64,000 nt of DNA. Origin: Tanytarsus gracilentus. Taxonomy: Eukaryota; Arthropoda; Insecta; Diptera; Chironomidae. Positions 25,401 through 38,031 of the stretch are shown in pieces (position 1 is the stretch's first letter; every line of letters begins with the position of its first letter). The notes below the pieces were generated by a model that was not told the DNA's origin, ran no database searches, and saw nothing but the letters and a program-made list of their open reading frames with translations. The translations under genes were made by a program, and so were the position numbers. The DNA lies in the NCBI GenBank assembly GCA_038502055.1, contig JAXRKN010000040.1, positions 1,488,001-1,552,000 of the forward strand. The letters are read 5' to 3'.

Positions 25401-26870
25401 ATTCAGATTTAATTAAGAAATGAAAACTCACGAAAATATTTTGCCACACACAAAAATATTATCTCAAAAATTTCTTATTCCAGCAAAAGACTTTTGTTAA
25501 ACATCGCTGTGTTAACAGACTGCGTGATTTTTAATATAAATGCGCTTCATATCCCATCCATCTCTTCGTGTACAGTAAGTAATTTCACTCAATGAAATGA
25601 ATATTAAATAAACGCAAATATTTACCATCGTAATTGTATATCAGCGTACATACAGCGCTTCAAAAAAAGATGGATTTTTATGGATGAGGAATGAACATGA
25701 TAAAAGTCGTTAAATGCAAAGTAAATAAATTCTTAAGCTGTATATGTGCGTTACAGAGAAGCGTTCGAATTTCATGTCTCCAAAAATTGAGATTGACAGA
25801 GCGTTGTGATGTGAAAGGTGAGCAGATTCGATTAGTTATCAGTGTTTACACTTAATATCGACTAACAAAGAAAATCACTCAATAGAAAATCAAAATTTTA
25901 TCGTCAAGTCTGAAGCTCTCAATGGGTTTTATTCGTCAATAGAGTTACAAATCCCCTTTAGCTTTTCCGTAAATCCTCACATGTCGCACTGAATTTTCTC
26001 CTTCTTACACACGAGTGTATTTGATGAAAAGGAAATTTTTATGCGAGTGACAGAATGAACTAGATATGTCATTAACATGAGATTATCGTATAAATTGGCA
26101 GTATGGGAGAAGTCAGTAATCAATATGTTATAAATCTTGTCGCTTTTTATTGTTTTTCTCATATCCTCACATTGTGATGTCCTATCGAAATGGGAAAATA
26201 ATGCCACTGTCTACTTTTTCTTCCTATGAACATCGAATATCGCTTCATTTTCTCTCGCATATCGAATGGCATAGCGAGGACAAAAATAAGCTCAATAAAA
26301 TATATCAAGCATTCTTTATTGGCTGAGAAGTTGCCAGATATAATATTTATGATTGAATTATCGAGATCTATTAGCTTTATCTCTCTCACTCTTAGCATCC
26401 CCCTTCTATAATTCATATCTTATGAACTTTTTTAATGCTCTTCAGTTCTCCGAATGGAATATGTCGAATGTGAGCACGAAAAGGAGACAGAATTTCATAT
26501 TAAAAGTCAATTGATGTTTCAATTGGACATGAAAATCGTGCTAATGGTGTTTCTAGGGGATATAAGCTGGTAAAAAAGAGTTGGGAAATGCTGAAAATAT
26601 TTTTAGATTTATAAAAGAATTTTTTTTAATCTTGACTTTCATGATTATAAAAATTTTAAAAACTCCACAAATTTTTTCCACCCTCGAAATAATGCTTTTT
26701 ATTCTCAGAGCGATTAATTTCAACTTCTCGATATCTTTTCATCTTTTTTTCATCCAACTTTTGCGCTAGCTGGCTCTTCTCACTTTCAGCTCTCAATGGA
26801 GTCTACTGTACTGTGAAATGTTCCATTTCAAGTGGTTATTGAGCAAAAAAATATAAATGAATGCACTTAG
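22411..26870. other. Noncoding AT-rich stretch
   Basis: No gene supported. Frames of 60-97 codons are scattered on both strands and lack domains, consistent splice sites or codon bias. No tandem array or long inverted repeat noticed. Confidence 0.5.
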
Positions 26871-26885
26871 CAATATAAAAAATAT

Positions 26886-27047
26886 ATGAAAACTTGGGAA
26901 TATGATCGCAATACAGTGCTCAATATTATTGGAAGTCGAATCTATGAATCACCAGTTTTATGCGACAAACTTGGAATGGATTTTTCAGGATCATTACTCG
27001 TTCGGGTCGTCATTGATAGTTGTTATAGTCATGCCTTTAAAAAGTAA
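26886..27047 (+). CDS. Unrecognised 53-codon ORF, possible terminal exon or TE remnant
   Basis: The frame runs from ATG at 26886 to TAA at 27045-27047. It is preceded by CTTAG at 26866-26870, a possible 3' splice site, from which the frame could extend 5 codons upstream (starting CAA at 26871). The protein is varied and not low-complexity, with segments such as KTWEYDRNTVLNIIG, SRIYESPVLCDKLG and LLVRVVIDSCYSHAF, and its codons look less AT-biased than the surroundings. I do not recognise a family. It could be the last exon of a gene whose other exons I cannot find, a transposon remnant, or chance. Confidence 0.3.
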   Translation: MKTWEYDRNTVLNIIGSRIYESPVLCDKLGMDFSGSLLVRVVIDSCYSHAFKK

Positions 27048-30000
27048 TGTACTAATATAGACTTGACCCTCCTCCAATGACTGCTCTACCCCTCTCTATT
27101 TATGTCACGATACACACTTTATTCAATGATGCCTATATTCAATAAAAGAAGAAAATAAAATAAAATTATCATTTTCTATTTTTATTTCCTTCTGATTTCT
27201 CAAATGCAGAAAAAAATTTGTTAGTGTGTAGAATGAAATTGATGGTAACGAAGGGTCGCACAAATATTGATTCTTAATATTATGCCCATTCGTACTTTGC
27301 CTTATTTTCCGAATAAACGCATACATATTAGTTCTATCTACGATACTTGATTAGGTCAAGAGATTGTGACTGATTCAAAATTAATAAAATATATTTTTTT
27401 TCTTAAAATGAATTTTAATTAATTAAATTTATTTCAATTTAAATTTGTTCTAATTTGGTTCTAATCACTTGGTTACTGAACGGTAACAGCATATTGGGGT
27501 GAAACAATTTTTTTTTGGGAATTTTCTATTTTCCATGGATATCATTTCGATATTAATTCCTTGATGTACATTTAATCATTGTTTGCAGCACTCAACTCAC
27601 TTTATTTTTCTCCTTCATTTACTTTTCCTACTAAATAATTCCATGTAGCATTGCACATTGCATGTTCATTCATAATTAACGTAGATATTATATTTTCTTT
27701 CTCGTCCGTGCATTCTCTTGTTGCCTTTTTGACAATTATAGGGAATTTTTGTTTCAAATGAAAAATGAGCTTGATTGTTGGTTTGTTTTGTGAGCGAGAA
27801 CATTTATAATGCAATAATAATATTATAAATTTTGTATGGTGAGTGTGCTGCTGCTGATAGCAGCCCGGAAAAAATATAATGTCGATCAACAGCCACATAA
27901 TTGTTGCTGTGTGCAGAAAATTATTCGCCAATTTTAATTTTCTCCCTGAAAATTACATGCCTTATCTTGCCATGATGTTTAGCACACTGATATGATGTCG
28001 ATATTTATTTTAATATTGCTGAACAGAACATTTTTCGAATGTGATAAAAATTTTCACAATTAGATTTATTGTTGAGCGACGCAAATAAATTTCGTGAAAA
28101 GAAAGAGCAGAAATGAAAAATATGCAATTTATATTAACTGCTGCGACTATATATATATGTATGATGATGACTGTAAAAGAGATATTGCGAAGGCACACAA
28201 TACAACTCATAAATTTTGACGCCATCCAGACAAATTTTTTACTGTCACATTAAAGATTATATTTCCATCATCATTAATAATTTTATGCCACTGACTATTT
28301 TTATATGACTTCTTTTCACATCTCAAATCAATTTATATTTTTACAGCAGGACAATTTTTTTTCGCAATGTAGTTCGTGATTGAAGTCTCCGAGAAATTAA
28401 ATTGTTTGCTTCATTTGCGAAGCCATTAAGAAGGAAAATTTAATGTCTTCCTCAAAAAAATTTATTCACATTTTATTTTGATAGTTATCAAGTTGTTTAG
28501 TGATGTTGTAAAAAATTTATATGAAACTGAGTCATAAGAAATTTTAATATTCTTTAGTTATTTAATGTCTAAAGATTTTCTAGCCGTATTCAATGAAAAT
28601 TTTCAGATGAAAGACAGTCGAATAAATTTTTCTTTTTAAAAAATTCCTGTCGAAAGTTAAATGAGCGAAATGCTAAGTGCAGAATTGAGCGAGACAAGAA
28701 CAAGTAAATTAAGTTATTTCTTTTTTAATTTATTTCCTCACCGTCATCGTCCAAAAAAAGTAGGTACTAAATGTTGGGGCTGAAAATGACAACTGCAAAT
28801 TGCCATTTTTAGCGCAGAGTAAAAACTTTTATAATTTGTTCGTGCCACACTCTGGAGAGTGCGGAAAATATTATTTAATGAACCCCTCGCTCTCTTGCTG
28901 GGTTATAATTTGTTAATATGTGCAGTGAAAAAGTTACGACCAGAAAAAATTTCTCATTATTTTAAGGGTGAAATCGACAATGAAATTGTTGCAATATTGC
29001 AGCACGTCTTTCTTCATAATTCAGCGAACATAAAAGAGAAATAATCTGATTATGATATTTTTTGGGGGTTCCGGAAAGATGAAATTTTGCCTTTGATTAA
29101 TTACATTAACCCATAGGATGATAGATCCATATCCGAGTGAGTACCTCACATCAATAATGATGAAAAACTACTCGAGAGGAAAACATTTTTTCATCCAGAG
29201 CCGAGATTGATCGAATCGGAGGTAAAAAGGGGGAAAAATCGACAACAAGTGAAATTTTCTGATTCTTCATGAGAAGCACATATCAATAAAATGTTAAGAT
29301 ACATATCTAGCATGCTGCATACTCTTTTCCTTTTTTCCAATTCATTTCACTTTCACAAACGAAAACGTGAACGTTCACTTCTTCATGCCTGATTTTTTTT
29401 AATGTCGATTGCAGCAGAAATTGTTTGCAATAATGTTTTAATGGATATTTCAATTTTACGACATTTATCTCTCCCACTTTGATCGACAACCACAGGAATA
29501 AAAATACAATCTCACACCCTCAACTCACTCAAAAAATGTGGACAGCATTTTCACATATCATTATCATATTATTATTGACATTAAATTTAAAGTGAAAAAA
29601 TATATTAAAAATGTTAAATTGAAAAGGAATAATTAAATTTTTGGGTTTTTATTAAAATAAGTTTTGTCCCTCTCCCACTTTTAAGCCAATCCACATTTAA
29701 TTTGTTAAAAAATTCTCTTTAATGTGCGGCTGTGAAAAATTTGCATTTAATTTAAAGCGATTGAATTGTAAATGTGTGTAACTAACAATCAGTCCTCGGG
29801 GTAGTTGAATAAAATTTTCTCTCTGTTGCGTCAATAAAACATGAAAGAGAAAGCGAAAATACAAAAGGGAATATAAGAATGAAAATTGAAAATGTGGTTT
29901 GAAATCTTCGCTCGCTCTCTCAAAGGCAAGCGAGTGGAAATTCAACAAGATTTGTTTTAATATTTTACGTAAACACATGCCGAGGATAACATTAGCTAGT

Positions 30001-30305
30001 CTCTTTGAGCGATTGTGGGGTGACTTTACCATCTTTTCTTTTTTTCTTCTCAGTTCTCTCACGCATACATAAATTTAACATTGATTTGATAGCATAAAAT
30101 TTCAACTTTCATGTGCCCCCTCGAGCCATTAGAATCTTTTTCTCGCTTTCACTTTTTTTTATGCAATTCGAAAGAAATATAAATTTTGCGTATTTTAGCA
30201 AAAGAGAAATTCATGTTTTACCACTCGCGCACATACATATATGTATTCATGGCAATAATATTATATTCAGTCTTGAAGAAAAAATGGAAATAAAAAATTT
30301 CCAAA
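27048..30305. other. Noncoding AT-rich stretch
   Basis: No gene supported. The longest frames (109 codons at 27602-27931 minus, 121 codons at 29697-30062 minus) have no domain and are about what chance gives in a window this size. Confidence 0.5.
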
Positions 30306-30442
30306 AAGTACGCGAGCGATTTTTTCACGTCAGTTTGAAATTTAGATTTTAAATTTTTGTTTTTAAGTTTTGGCTTTTTTAAAATTGAAATTGAAATAAT
30401 ATCCAAATTTCAAACCGATCTGAAAAAATCTCTCGCGTACTT
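30306..30442. mobile_element. Short inverted-repeat element related to the 18.7-19.8 kb element
   Basis: Left arm 30306-30343 and the reverse complement of right arm 30405-30442 match at about 34 of 38 positions, with a 61-bp AT-rich centre. The arm (AAGTACGCGAG, then a T run and GTTTGAAATTT) matches the right side of the 18.7-19.8 kb element, where the same order of motifs is read: AAATTTCAAACC, ATCTGAAAAA, GCGTACTTCT. The structure is that of a hairpin-forming MITE or foldback remnant. No flanking target duplication could be fixed. Confidence 0.6.
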
Positions 30443-32651
30443 CTCGGACATAATAAAATTTGTTTTACCTCACAATTCGTGCATACACATGACACTCATA
30501 AAATCCTCCTCTTGAATACGAAGCGCCAATGCACAGAACAACAAAACGGCACACGTTGAATGACATGGTAAAGACATTGAATTCTGGCAAGGGGAGCAAT
30601 TTTAGAGGATTTGCAATAAAGAAATCGGATCTAGAATTTATTGGAAAACTTAATCAAAATGTTTTGATTTTTGACATATCAGAAGTTTAAGTTGGAAATA
30701 TTTTGATATAATTCTTAAAATTTCATCTCTTGCATCTCGTTTTATTTAAAAAAACATCGGAGACGAAAGATGTGATTTTAGTAAAAAAATGCACAAAGAG
30801 GGAAAGTAAAGTAATAAATATGATTTTAAACATTTTTCTTGTTTCAACGCGCGGTGAAAAGCGAGCACAATTTTCCATTTTCTGAATAAATATACATACA
30901 TGTGCTTGCCGAAGGATAATAAAAATGAAATTGTGTTTTGCACTGTAAAAATTGAACGAAAATTTCATCACAAATGTGGAGGATTAGATAGAGAAAAACA
31001 TGGAGCGATAGTAAGTAAAATTATTTCCATTGGTGAGACAACATTCTACGTTTTAAACCAGACAGTCTGCAATTGTCAGTCAGTTTATCTCGTTTCTCCC
31101 AACATTGAATTAAATTGCACACAAAACCCGTTATTTAATGAAAAATCTTTGATCCGTTATAAACAGTCAAGAGCGAGCCATGCTGACGTTCATTATGTAT
31201 CGTTTGAAGACCTGCAGACTCGTCGAGGAAAGGGTTGATTGTTAAATACAGCAAAATATGAAAACAACTCTCTTTGAAGAGCGACATTGTCAGCCTTAAG
31301 GCTTGACAAAGATTTTATACATAATTTTCATGATAGAGTCAAAAAAGTGCAAATTTGCTCTAACAATAAAATATTTTTTATGAGCATTTTAATTTTATCG
31401 TTGACATATTGCAATATAAACTTTCATGATGTTTATTAGCGTCAAATTATTAAACTTTAATTTATAAAACTTTTTTATGATTGTGAGAAAAATTAACAGT
31501 AAAAAATGTTTGCAAAAATTAATTTGGAAAAGGTTTATGAAAATTTCCGTGCAGGATTTTCACCCGCAATCTCCGTGTGTATTTAGCAAATTTTAAATTG
31601 ATTTGAATACAAAAACGTGATATAAAAAATTAATTAATCTCGACGATTTTTTATTTTTGTGCGACAGAATTTTGTATTTCAATTATAATTTTTCCTCTCG
31701 CTCGCGCTTGCTAGCAATTATTCCTCATCATCGTACATTTTCATTTAATTTCAATTTTTGCAGTCGAGAGACAGAGAGAGAATGAGACATTTTGTGATGT
31801 GTCCACTCAACAACACACGGGGACATGCGGCGATCCCACGTAATGATTGAAAAATATGCTAATCCGAAAGCGGGGAAAAATTTAATTAAATTTTCCACTT
31901 ATTTTTAGAAATTGGTATTCTCTGGCATTGCATTCAAGCTCGCATGAGTGATTAATTTGAGATTCGGAATAAATTTCAAATTTTCCAAGTCGCAAGTCAA
32001 AAATGTTTATTTTTCCCTTTTTTTGCTGTCCTTTCAAAATATATTCACCGAGAGAAGAAAAGTGCAACTGAAAAAATAACGAGAGAATTTATGGATAAAC
32101 ATACTTAAAAACTCCCACCGCACACTCGCATTGCTGATTACGACATTTTTTTTCGGAAAAGTGTATAAAAATATTTTTTACTGCTCATGCAAAGATTTTC
32201 CCTCATATTTTTTGTGTGCGCCCCTCCATTGAAAAGTGTATTTCGCTGTTACTATTATTATTATGATAGGAGTAGAAAGGCAGTCAGGTTGTTTGGTATA
32301 GATATAAAAAGGTAAAGTTTATGATGCTGTTTAGTGGCATTTGCTTTTTTTATGCTGAGGTTTTTAAATTTCTTTTCTCCCATAAAAATGCTTTTTTTGT
32401 CACGAGGGTCGTTGAGGCATGACATGTTTGCTCTTCTTCCGTGCATACAGAAAAAAAATTCTCCTATTAGTGACTCATTTTATGAACATTTGCTTTCAAT
32501 TTTCCGCAACTTTATCTAAAGCAGATTTTCACAGTGAAAAAAAGCTTGAGCTCATAAGTTTTAATCCCGAGAGTAAAATTGCTATGCTGCTTTTTTCACT
32601 CCTTTTGTCACCATGGAGAGAAAAGCCATAAAGTTATGATTGAAGAATATA

Positions 32652-32673
32652 ACACACACACACACACACACAC
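32652..32673. repeat. (AC)11 microsatellite
   Basis: Perfect AC dinucleotide run. Confidence 0.9.
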
Positions 32674-33540
32674 TTTAAAACCTTACAAATTTCCTTGCTA
32701 ATTCGCACAACTTTTGAAATTTATCGTTCTTTCGGATTTTAGATAAGAATGAGACGAGATAGCAAGAGATAATGCTATAAAAACTTAAATTCAATTTCCT
32801 TGTTTCACTCGAATGAGAAAAAAGTTTGTTTTAAGGATAAGTTGGCATGATCCAAAAAATAATTTGAGGTGATTTTTTTTAAATATTGGATTTAAATTTA
32901 TACAAATTAAATTTACAATTAATCATTATCATTAATAAATTTCCCTAATTTTTTGTCCTCGCTCACTTTTCATCTCGAATGAATATCACAGTAATTTCCT
33001 TCCTCTTCCTCTTAAAATCCTTTTCTATCACTTTTCCGACTATTTTATATTCAGTGCTATGTGTACTATAAAAGAGATAAAAGACTGTATGTTAAAAGTG
33101 GTGACAATTTTTCTATCCGATAAAATTTTCCTGCTCCTCTTTATTCGGTCAAAAACAACAAGCAGGAAAACTTTTGCCATATTTTAACTCTTCTCTCCTT
33201 CTCTTTTCATTAAATCTCCTCTTTTTTTAATCCGAAAAACATCTCTCGCACCATATTCGAGTGATAGTCGAGAGGGGTGTTGGGGAAAATCTATTTAGGA
33301 GAGAAAAGAAAAAATTCCATTAGATTTAATGAACTGCGAAATGCACGTCTTTTGTTTTTAATTTTTTCTTCTTCATCATCAATTTCCTCGCTGTTCGCCT
33401 TTTTATTCAATATTCGAGTGAGAGATTTTTTTCTTAGCTCCACGAAGCGCGAAATATAAAAATGAGATTAAAAACGCTTGGAACATTAATTCCAGATTCA
33501 TTCCGACTCATTGATCCTTTTCATTGGAGCGGCATGACCC

Positions 33541-33556
33541 CTCTCTCTCTCTCTCT
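33541..33556. repeat. (CT)8 microsatellite
   Basis: Perfect CT run (GA on the other strand). Similar short GA/CT runs recur through the left half of the window. Confidence 0.85.
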
Positions 33557-35630
33557 TTTGCGTAGAACGGTGGTGATGGCTAATGTTGTGCTGATGTGAA
33601 TCCCAAAAGCATTTTCCAAGTAATTAAATTTCTCAGAAAACAAAAGCAAGAGAAAAACCAGACCCATCAAATGGACAGTAATAATTGTGGCGAGTTAACT
33701 GAAAAAGAATCCCCATTGTATTTGTCATCACATCATCACCATTATAGAGAATGTGTGTGTTTCCGGATGGCCACAATTGCACTATTTTGTCGTTTGGTTT
33801 TGCTGCGAATTATTTATGAGCAATGGATTTGGGTTGAGTCGCATTCCAAGGAATTGGGTTCGAAATTAAAATTAAAAAGTCGACCATCATGAAATTTTAT
33901 CAAATCAAAAAAAGGATTTTACACAAATAACCCCTATTATATTCAGTTCAATTGTTAAAAGTTATTTTTATTTACATTTTCACTATGAAACCTGTGCATG
34001 CATAAAAAAATGATAAAAACACTGCAACACAAAATTGTAAAATTTTTTGAGTTTGATCTTATCAATTAAGCATTGTCATCAGTAGAATGCAAATTGATGA
34101 CTGCACTCATCGTTATACAGGAAATTATGAAACGGATAAAAAACTTCAATTTGCATGGCAATTTAATGATGTGACGATGAGATCTTGTTTTTGCAAATGA
34201 TATGCTTCAATTTCCAGTGTTATTGATTTTTAATTGTCTTCAACAGTTTGTTACAGCTCTCGATTTTTTGATATGAAAAAAATGGTGTAAATTTTTTCGA
34301 TAAAAATTGTTTACTTAATGAAAATACAGCAGCAGTATAGAAATAAAAAGGCGCCAATCTATGCCATAAATTACTATTCATGTATTCGGTGCCAATTAAA
34401 ACAGCAGCAAGCCATAGCCATATGTGCAATGTTCACGTGGTAAAATAAAAGAACATTTCACGATAACAATGCTATTGAATGGGGCTTTCTATCGCGTCAT
34501 ATGTGAATACATCGATGCTGATTGCTTTAATTATTATTATTTCACTTTTCTCGCTTTTCTGCTCACTCATTTTCTTGCTACCGCAATATTCAATTGCAAA
34601 TTTTTGCGGTTATCCACAGCTCAGTGGAAAAAATAAAATGCACAACAATATCGCGCGTACGCTTAACATGAGAGAAAGAAGAATGACAATTGAACTGAGA
34701 GAAATTCAATTATTTTCAACCCTCAAGCATTAAACTTGTTTCACAAAAAAAATTAATTAATTACTTCATTGATTTAACAGCATTCGATTTTTATCCAAAA
34801 TCCTTTTTTTCTCATTTGCTTGATAATTTTTTTAAAAGCCAATTTTTAATTCAATTAATCTTGATTTTCATCATTATAAATGCGAGGGCATTGAAAAAGT
34901 GGTAATGATGTCGGTTTATAATGTGGAATACACAGGATATGATGGAGAGGCAACTGAGGGGTTGTGGTTATTTGATAATTTGAAAAATGATCATTCAATA
35001 TTATGACGAGAGACGAGAGTGTTACTGATTTGTGGCTGTGAGTGAAACTAAAAAATTGTGAATAAATTAATTTATTTTAAAAAATTGTATATTTTCTGAG
35101 TGAAAAAGCTTAAAACATAAATTAAATTCGTTGGATCACGTTTGGTTGTTGATCGGATTGAAGATTTAAAAACTGTCGAATTAAAGAGGATGAAAATAAA
35201 TTTTTAAAAAACGTTACAAAAAATTGGGGATTTTTTAAGCATTTTTTAAAAATTATTTTATTAGTGAACTGAACAAAAATGTCAAAAGAAATTTTGATTT
35301 AAAAAAATTCAAAGCCATCTAAATCCAATAAAACCAGCAAATTAAAAAATTTTGCGAACAAATTAATCTTAATCAAAATTTTTAACAATGCTTGCTTCTA
35401 AGAGAAAAATTTGCAGGAAAAAATATTTAATAAGGAATTTTAATTTTTGATTTAAAGCAACCAATGAATAATTAATAAAACGTTTATCCTCGCGTTTATC
35501 AATTTAAATTAATATAATATAAAAAATTATTTCTAGTTGAAAAAAATACGTTACAAAAATTTTCATCAAAATTTATTCTTTTTCGCAAAACGCGTTTGTA
35601 AACACACAAGATCGTAAAATCAAGTTCATT

Positions 35631-35683
35631 TCAGTTCAGTTCTGAGTGGAAATTTAAAAATTAATATTTACTCGCTTTCTAAG
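35631..35683 (+). promoter_or_regulatory. Candidate transcription start and 5' noncoding exon (WDR26?)
   Basis: Two overlapping arthropod initiator matches (TCAGTTCAGTTC) begin at 35631. They are followed 50 bp later by a good 5' splice site, AAG|GTAAAA, at 35683/35684. No ATG lies between. It is the most start-like site on this strand before the first recognisable WDR26 exon at 38032, which needs an upstream exon or a start further in. The link to WDR26 is inference. Confidence 0.3.
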
Positions 35684-38031
35684 GTAAAATAATTAATTTT
35701 GAAACCCAAATTTGATTAATTAAAAAGTCAAATTTCATTAATTAGTGAAATCATCATAAATTTCTTAATATTTGAGTGTTTTTTTGCAATTTTAATTTTG
35801 AAGGGCAAATAAGTTTTGTGACCGTATTGAAGAATGTTCCCTCGAGTCAGAAATCGACGTAATTGACGGGGCAAAAGAGAAAAATACATTCGTTTTGAAA
35901 TTTAATTAATTTCACCAAAATCAGACATTTTTTAGTGCTAAAAACTTTCCGAAATCAATCTTTTAATGTTGTGGTGCTGTAAACAATCCAAGAACTGCTC
36001 GTAAATGTGAAAAATAGTGAGAAAATCAAAGTGACTTGTCAGACAAAGAGATTACAAAATCGCATATATTTAATAATACTTATAAAGGGCATCCATAATT
36101 TTTTGTAGCCCAAAATTGAGTTGACTTTCAATAAACTTTCGAGTGAATATTAATGTTGTGAGTGAAATTTCGCTAAATTCGTAAAATTTTCATTGATTTT
36201 TATTTTTCTTTCGTGATTGTGAAAAATTTTCTTCTCTTTTGTGAAAGAAAGAAAATTTCCCTATTTTGATCGAATGTTTTACAAAAAGGCAGAGAAAGAG
36301 AGCCAGAAGAAACTTGAAATCGGACCTAGAAGAATTCGTTCTATTAATTTTTTTAATTGAAATGTTTTCTTTTCTCAACTTAAGATTGTTTAATGTGCTT
36401 TTATAAATTACATTGCCAGCAAAGGAATTTTATGTTTCTAATTAATTTTATTGGTCATTGTAAAAAAACTTTAGATTGTTTTTGTAAAATCTCATAGAAA
36501 ATTTTAATTTTTTTTATAAATTTTTCCCCTTAAACTTATGCAAAAGTGAAATAATTTACTTATTCAAGTCTCAAGTTGTAATTTTCTTTGGATTTTCGCT
36601 CGTTTTAAGCTTGTATGAAGAATTAAATTTCAAAATGAACTAAACTTTCTAAACTCTTCAAATTTCGATTTTCTTCAAAATTTTACCCCTAAAACTTATG
36701 CAGCATAATTATTTAAATATTAGCATTGCAATGCATTCACAATTTTGTGTCCAATTAAAACATATTACTTTATCTTTTTCGCGTATCTGCAATTTCAACA
36801 CCATCGCGCATCGAAAATGAATTTAAAAACACTTAATTTGAACTTCAAGTTGTTTCATCATCTTTTCTACTTTGAGTGATAAGCAAAAAACTCATCTGTA
36901 CAATCATTTGCAGGCAACTGTAATAAAATAAATCTAAAGAACATTTTTATAAAAGCATGCGAATGTGAAATATAAAATTATTTAAATCTTTGTTCGGTTA
37001 AAACAAAGAAAATTTTTATTGGAAAATATAAAAGTGAAAATTGTGAGTAGTAAAATCAGATTTCAAAAGAAAATAGGGCACTTGAGTGCATAAGTTATGT
37101 ACACATTTTTTGATGCACACTTTAACTTCCTTTTATGTTTCATTCCCCCCTCTATTCTCGCTGAGTGTTGTCATTTTTATTTTCAAAAGCCTTATTGTCA
37201 CACTTTTTTCAAATTCCCTTACGAGTCAAAATGTCTAACACATAAAATTTATGCCAGCTTGTGACATTAGCCTAATAAAAAAGTTGAGTCTTTCTTTTCA
37301 AGATTAAAAAAAAATAATTTATTGATTAAATAATAAGTGAACCTATAAATAATTATTAGACACATCAGTATTATTTTCATATCAATGACATCCCATGGCA
37401 AATTGCAGCTGATAATTTTACTTGTGATGCAACGCAATAAATACTCAACTACAGCAGTCATGAATATGCCCTATTTTGTCATCAGCTGTATGAATTTTTC
37501 TTCTCTTTCGTACACATTGCGAATAATGCGAGGCACAACAGAGCCATCTTTGTTGTTGTTTCTCTCTCTCTCGTTTTTCTTCATACAAAAAATGATGATG
37601 ATTTCACTATTTAGAGTTGAATCAATAAAAATATTCTTATTATTTTTTTTTTGAATGTGCAATATATTAATTTTAGTCATCTCTCTTAATTCTCTAATTC
37701 AAGATAACCAAACTATCTCGATAGAGAGAAAAAGAAGAGTTTTGAAGCCATCTTAATATGCCTATTGAGTGAAGTCAAACAAGAAAGAGACAATCATCAT
37801 CATCGTAAGTGGTCGTCGTGAGAGTGAGGAAGAAAATTCGTGAAAAACTTTTAATTTCTCTCCTTCGTGCAGTATAGGGGAGAAAAAGAAGGAAGCAAGA
37901 GAAATTTCAACAAAACAGTGAAGTAGAAATTAACTCACAAAAAAAATTTCTATAATCATCATCGTCATTAGTTGAAAAGAAATTTTTCATCGTTCATCAT
38001 CGAAATATTCTCAAAATTGATTTCGTTCAGG

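Larger units (their letters stand above)
30443..38031. other. Noncoding stretch upstream of WDR26
   Basis: Holds an AC run at 32,652-32,673 and a CT run at 33,541-33,556, both listed separately. The 112-codon frame at 30900-31238 and the 98-codon frame at 33596-33892 show no domain and are not accepted. The right portion (about 35.6-38.0 kb) probably contains 5' noncoding exons and introns of WDR26; one candidate exon is listed. Confidence 0.5.

Noticed and set aside
27602..27931. 109-codon minus-strand frame
   Set aside because: Hydrophobic and low-information in its first part, no domain and no supporting gene structure.
29697..30062. 121-codon minus-strand frame
   Set aside because: Composition follows AT-rich background (Phe, Lys, Leu, Ile, Asn) and no recognisable motif; treated as chance.
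30900..31238. 112-codon plus-strand frame
   Set aside because: No domain, no splice partner and no signal peptide. One or two frames this long are expected by chance in this much AT-rich DNA.
33596..33892. 98-codon plus-strand frame with a His run
   Set aside because: No domain or splice context; the His run comes from a CATCATCAC stretch common in this DNA.
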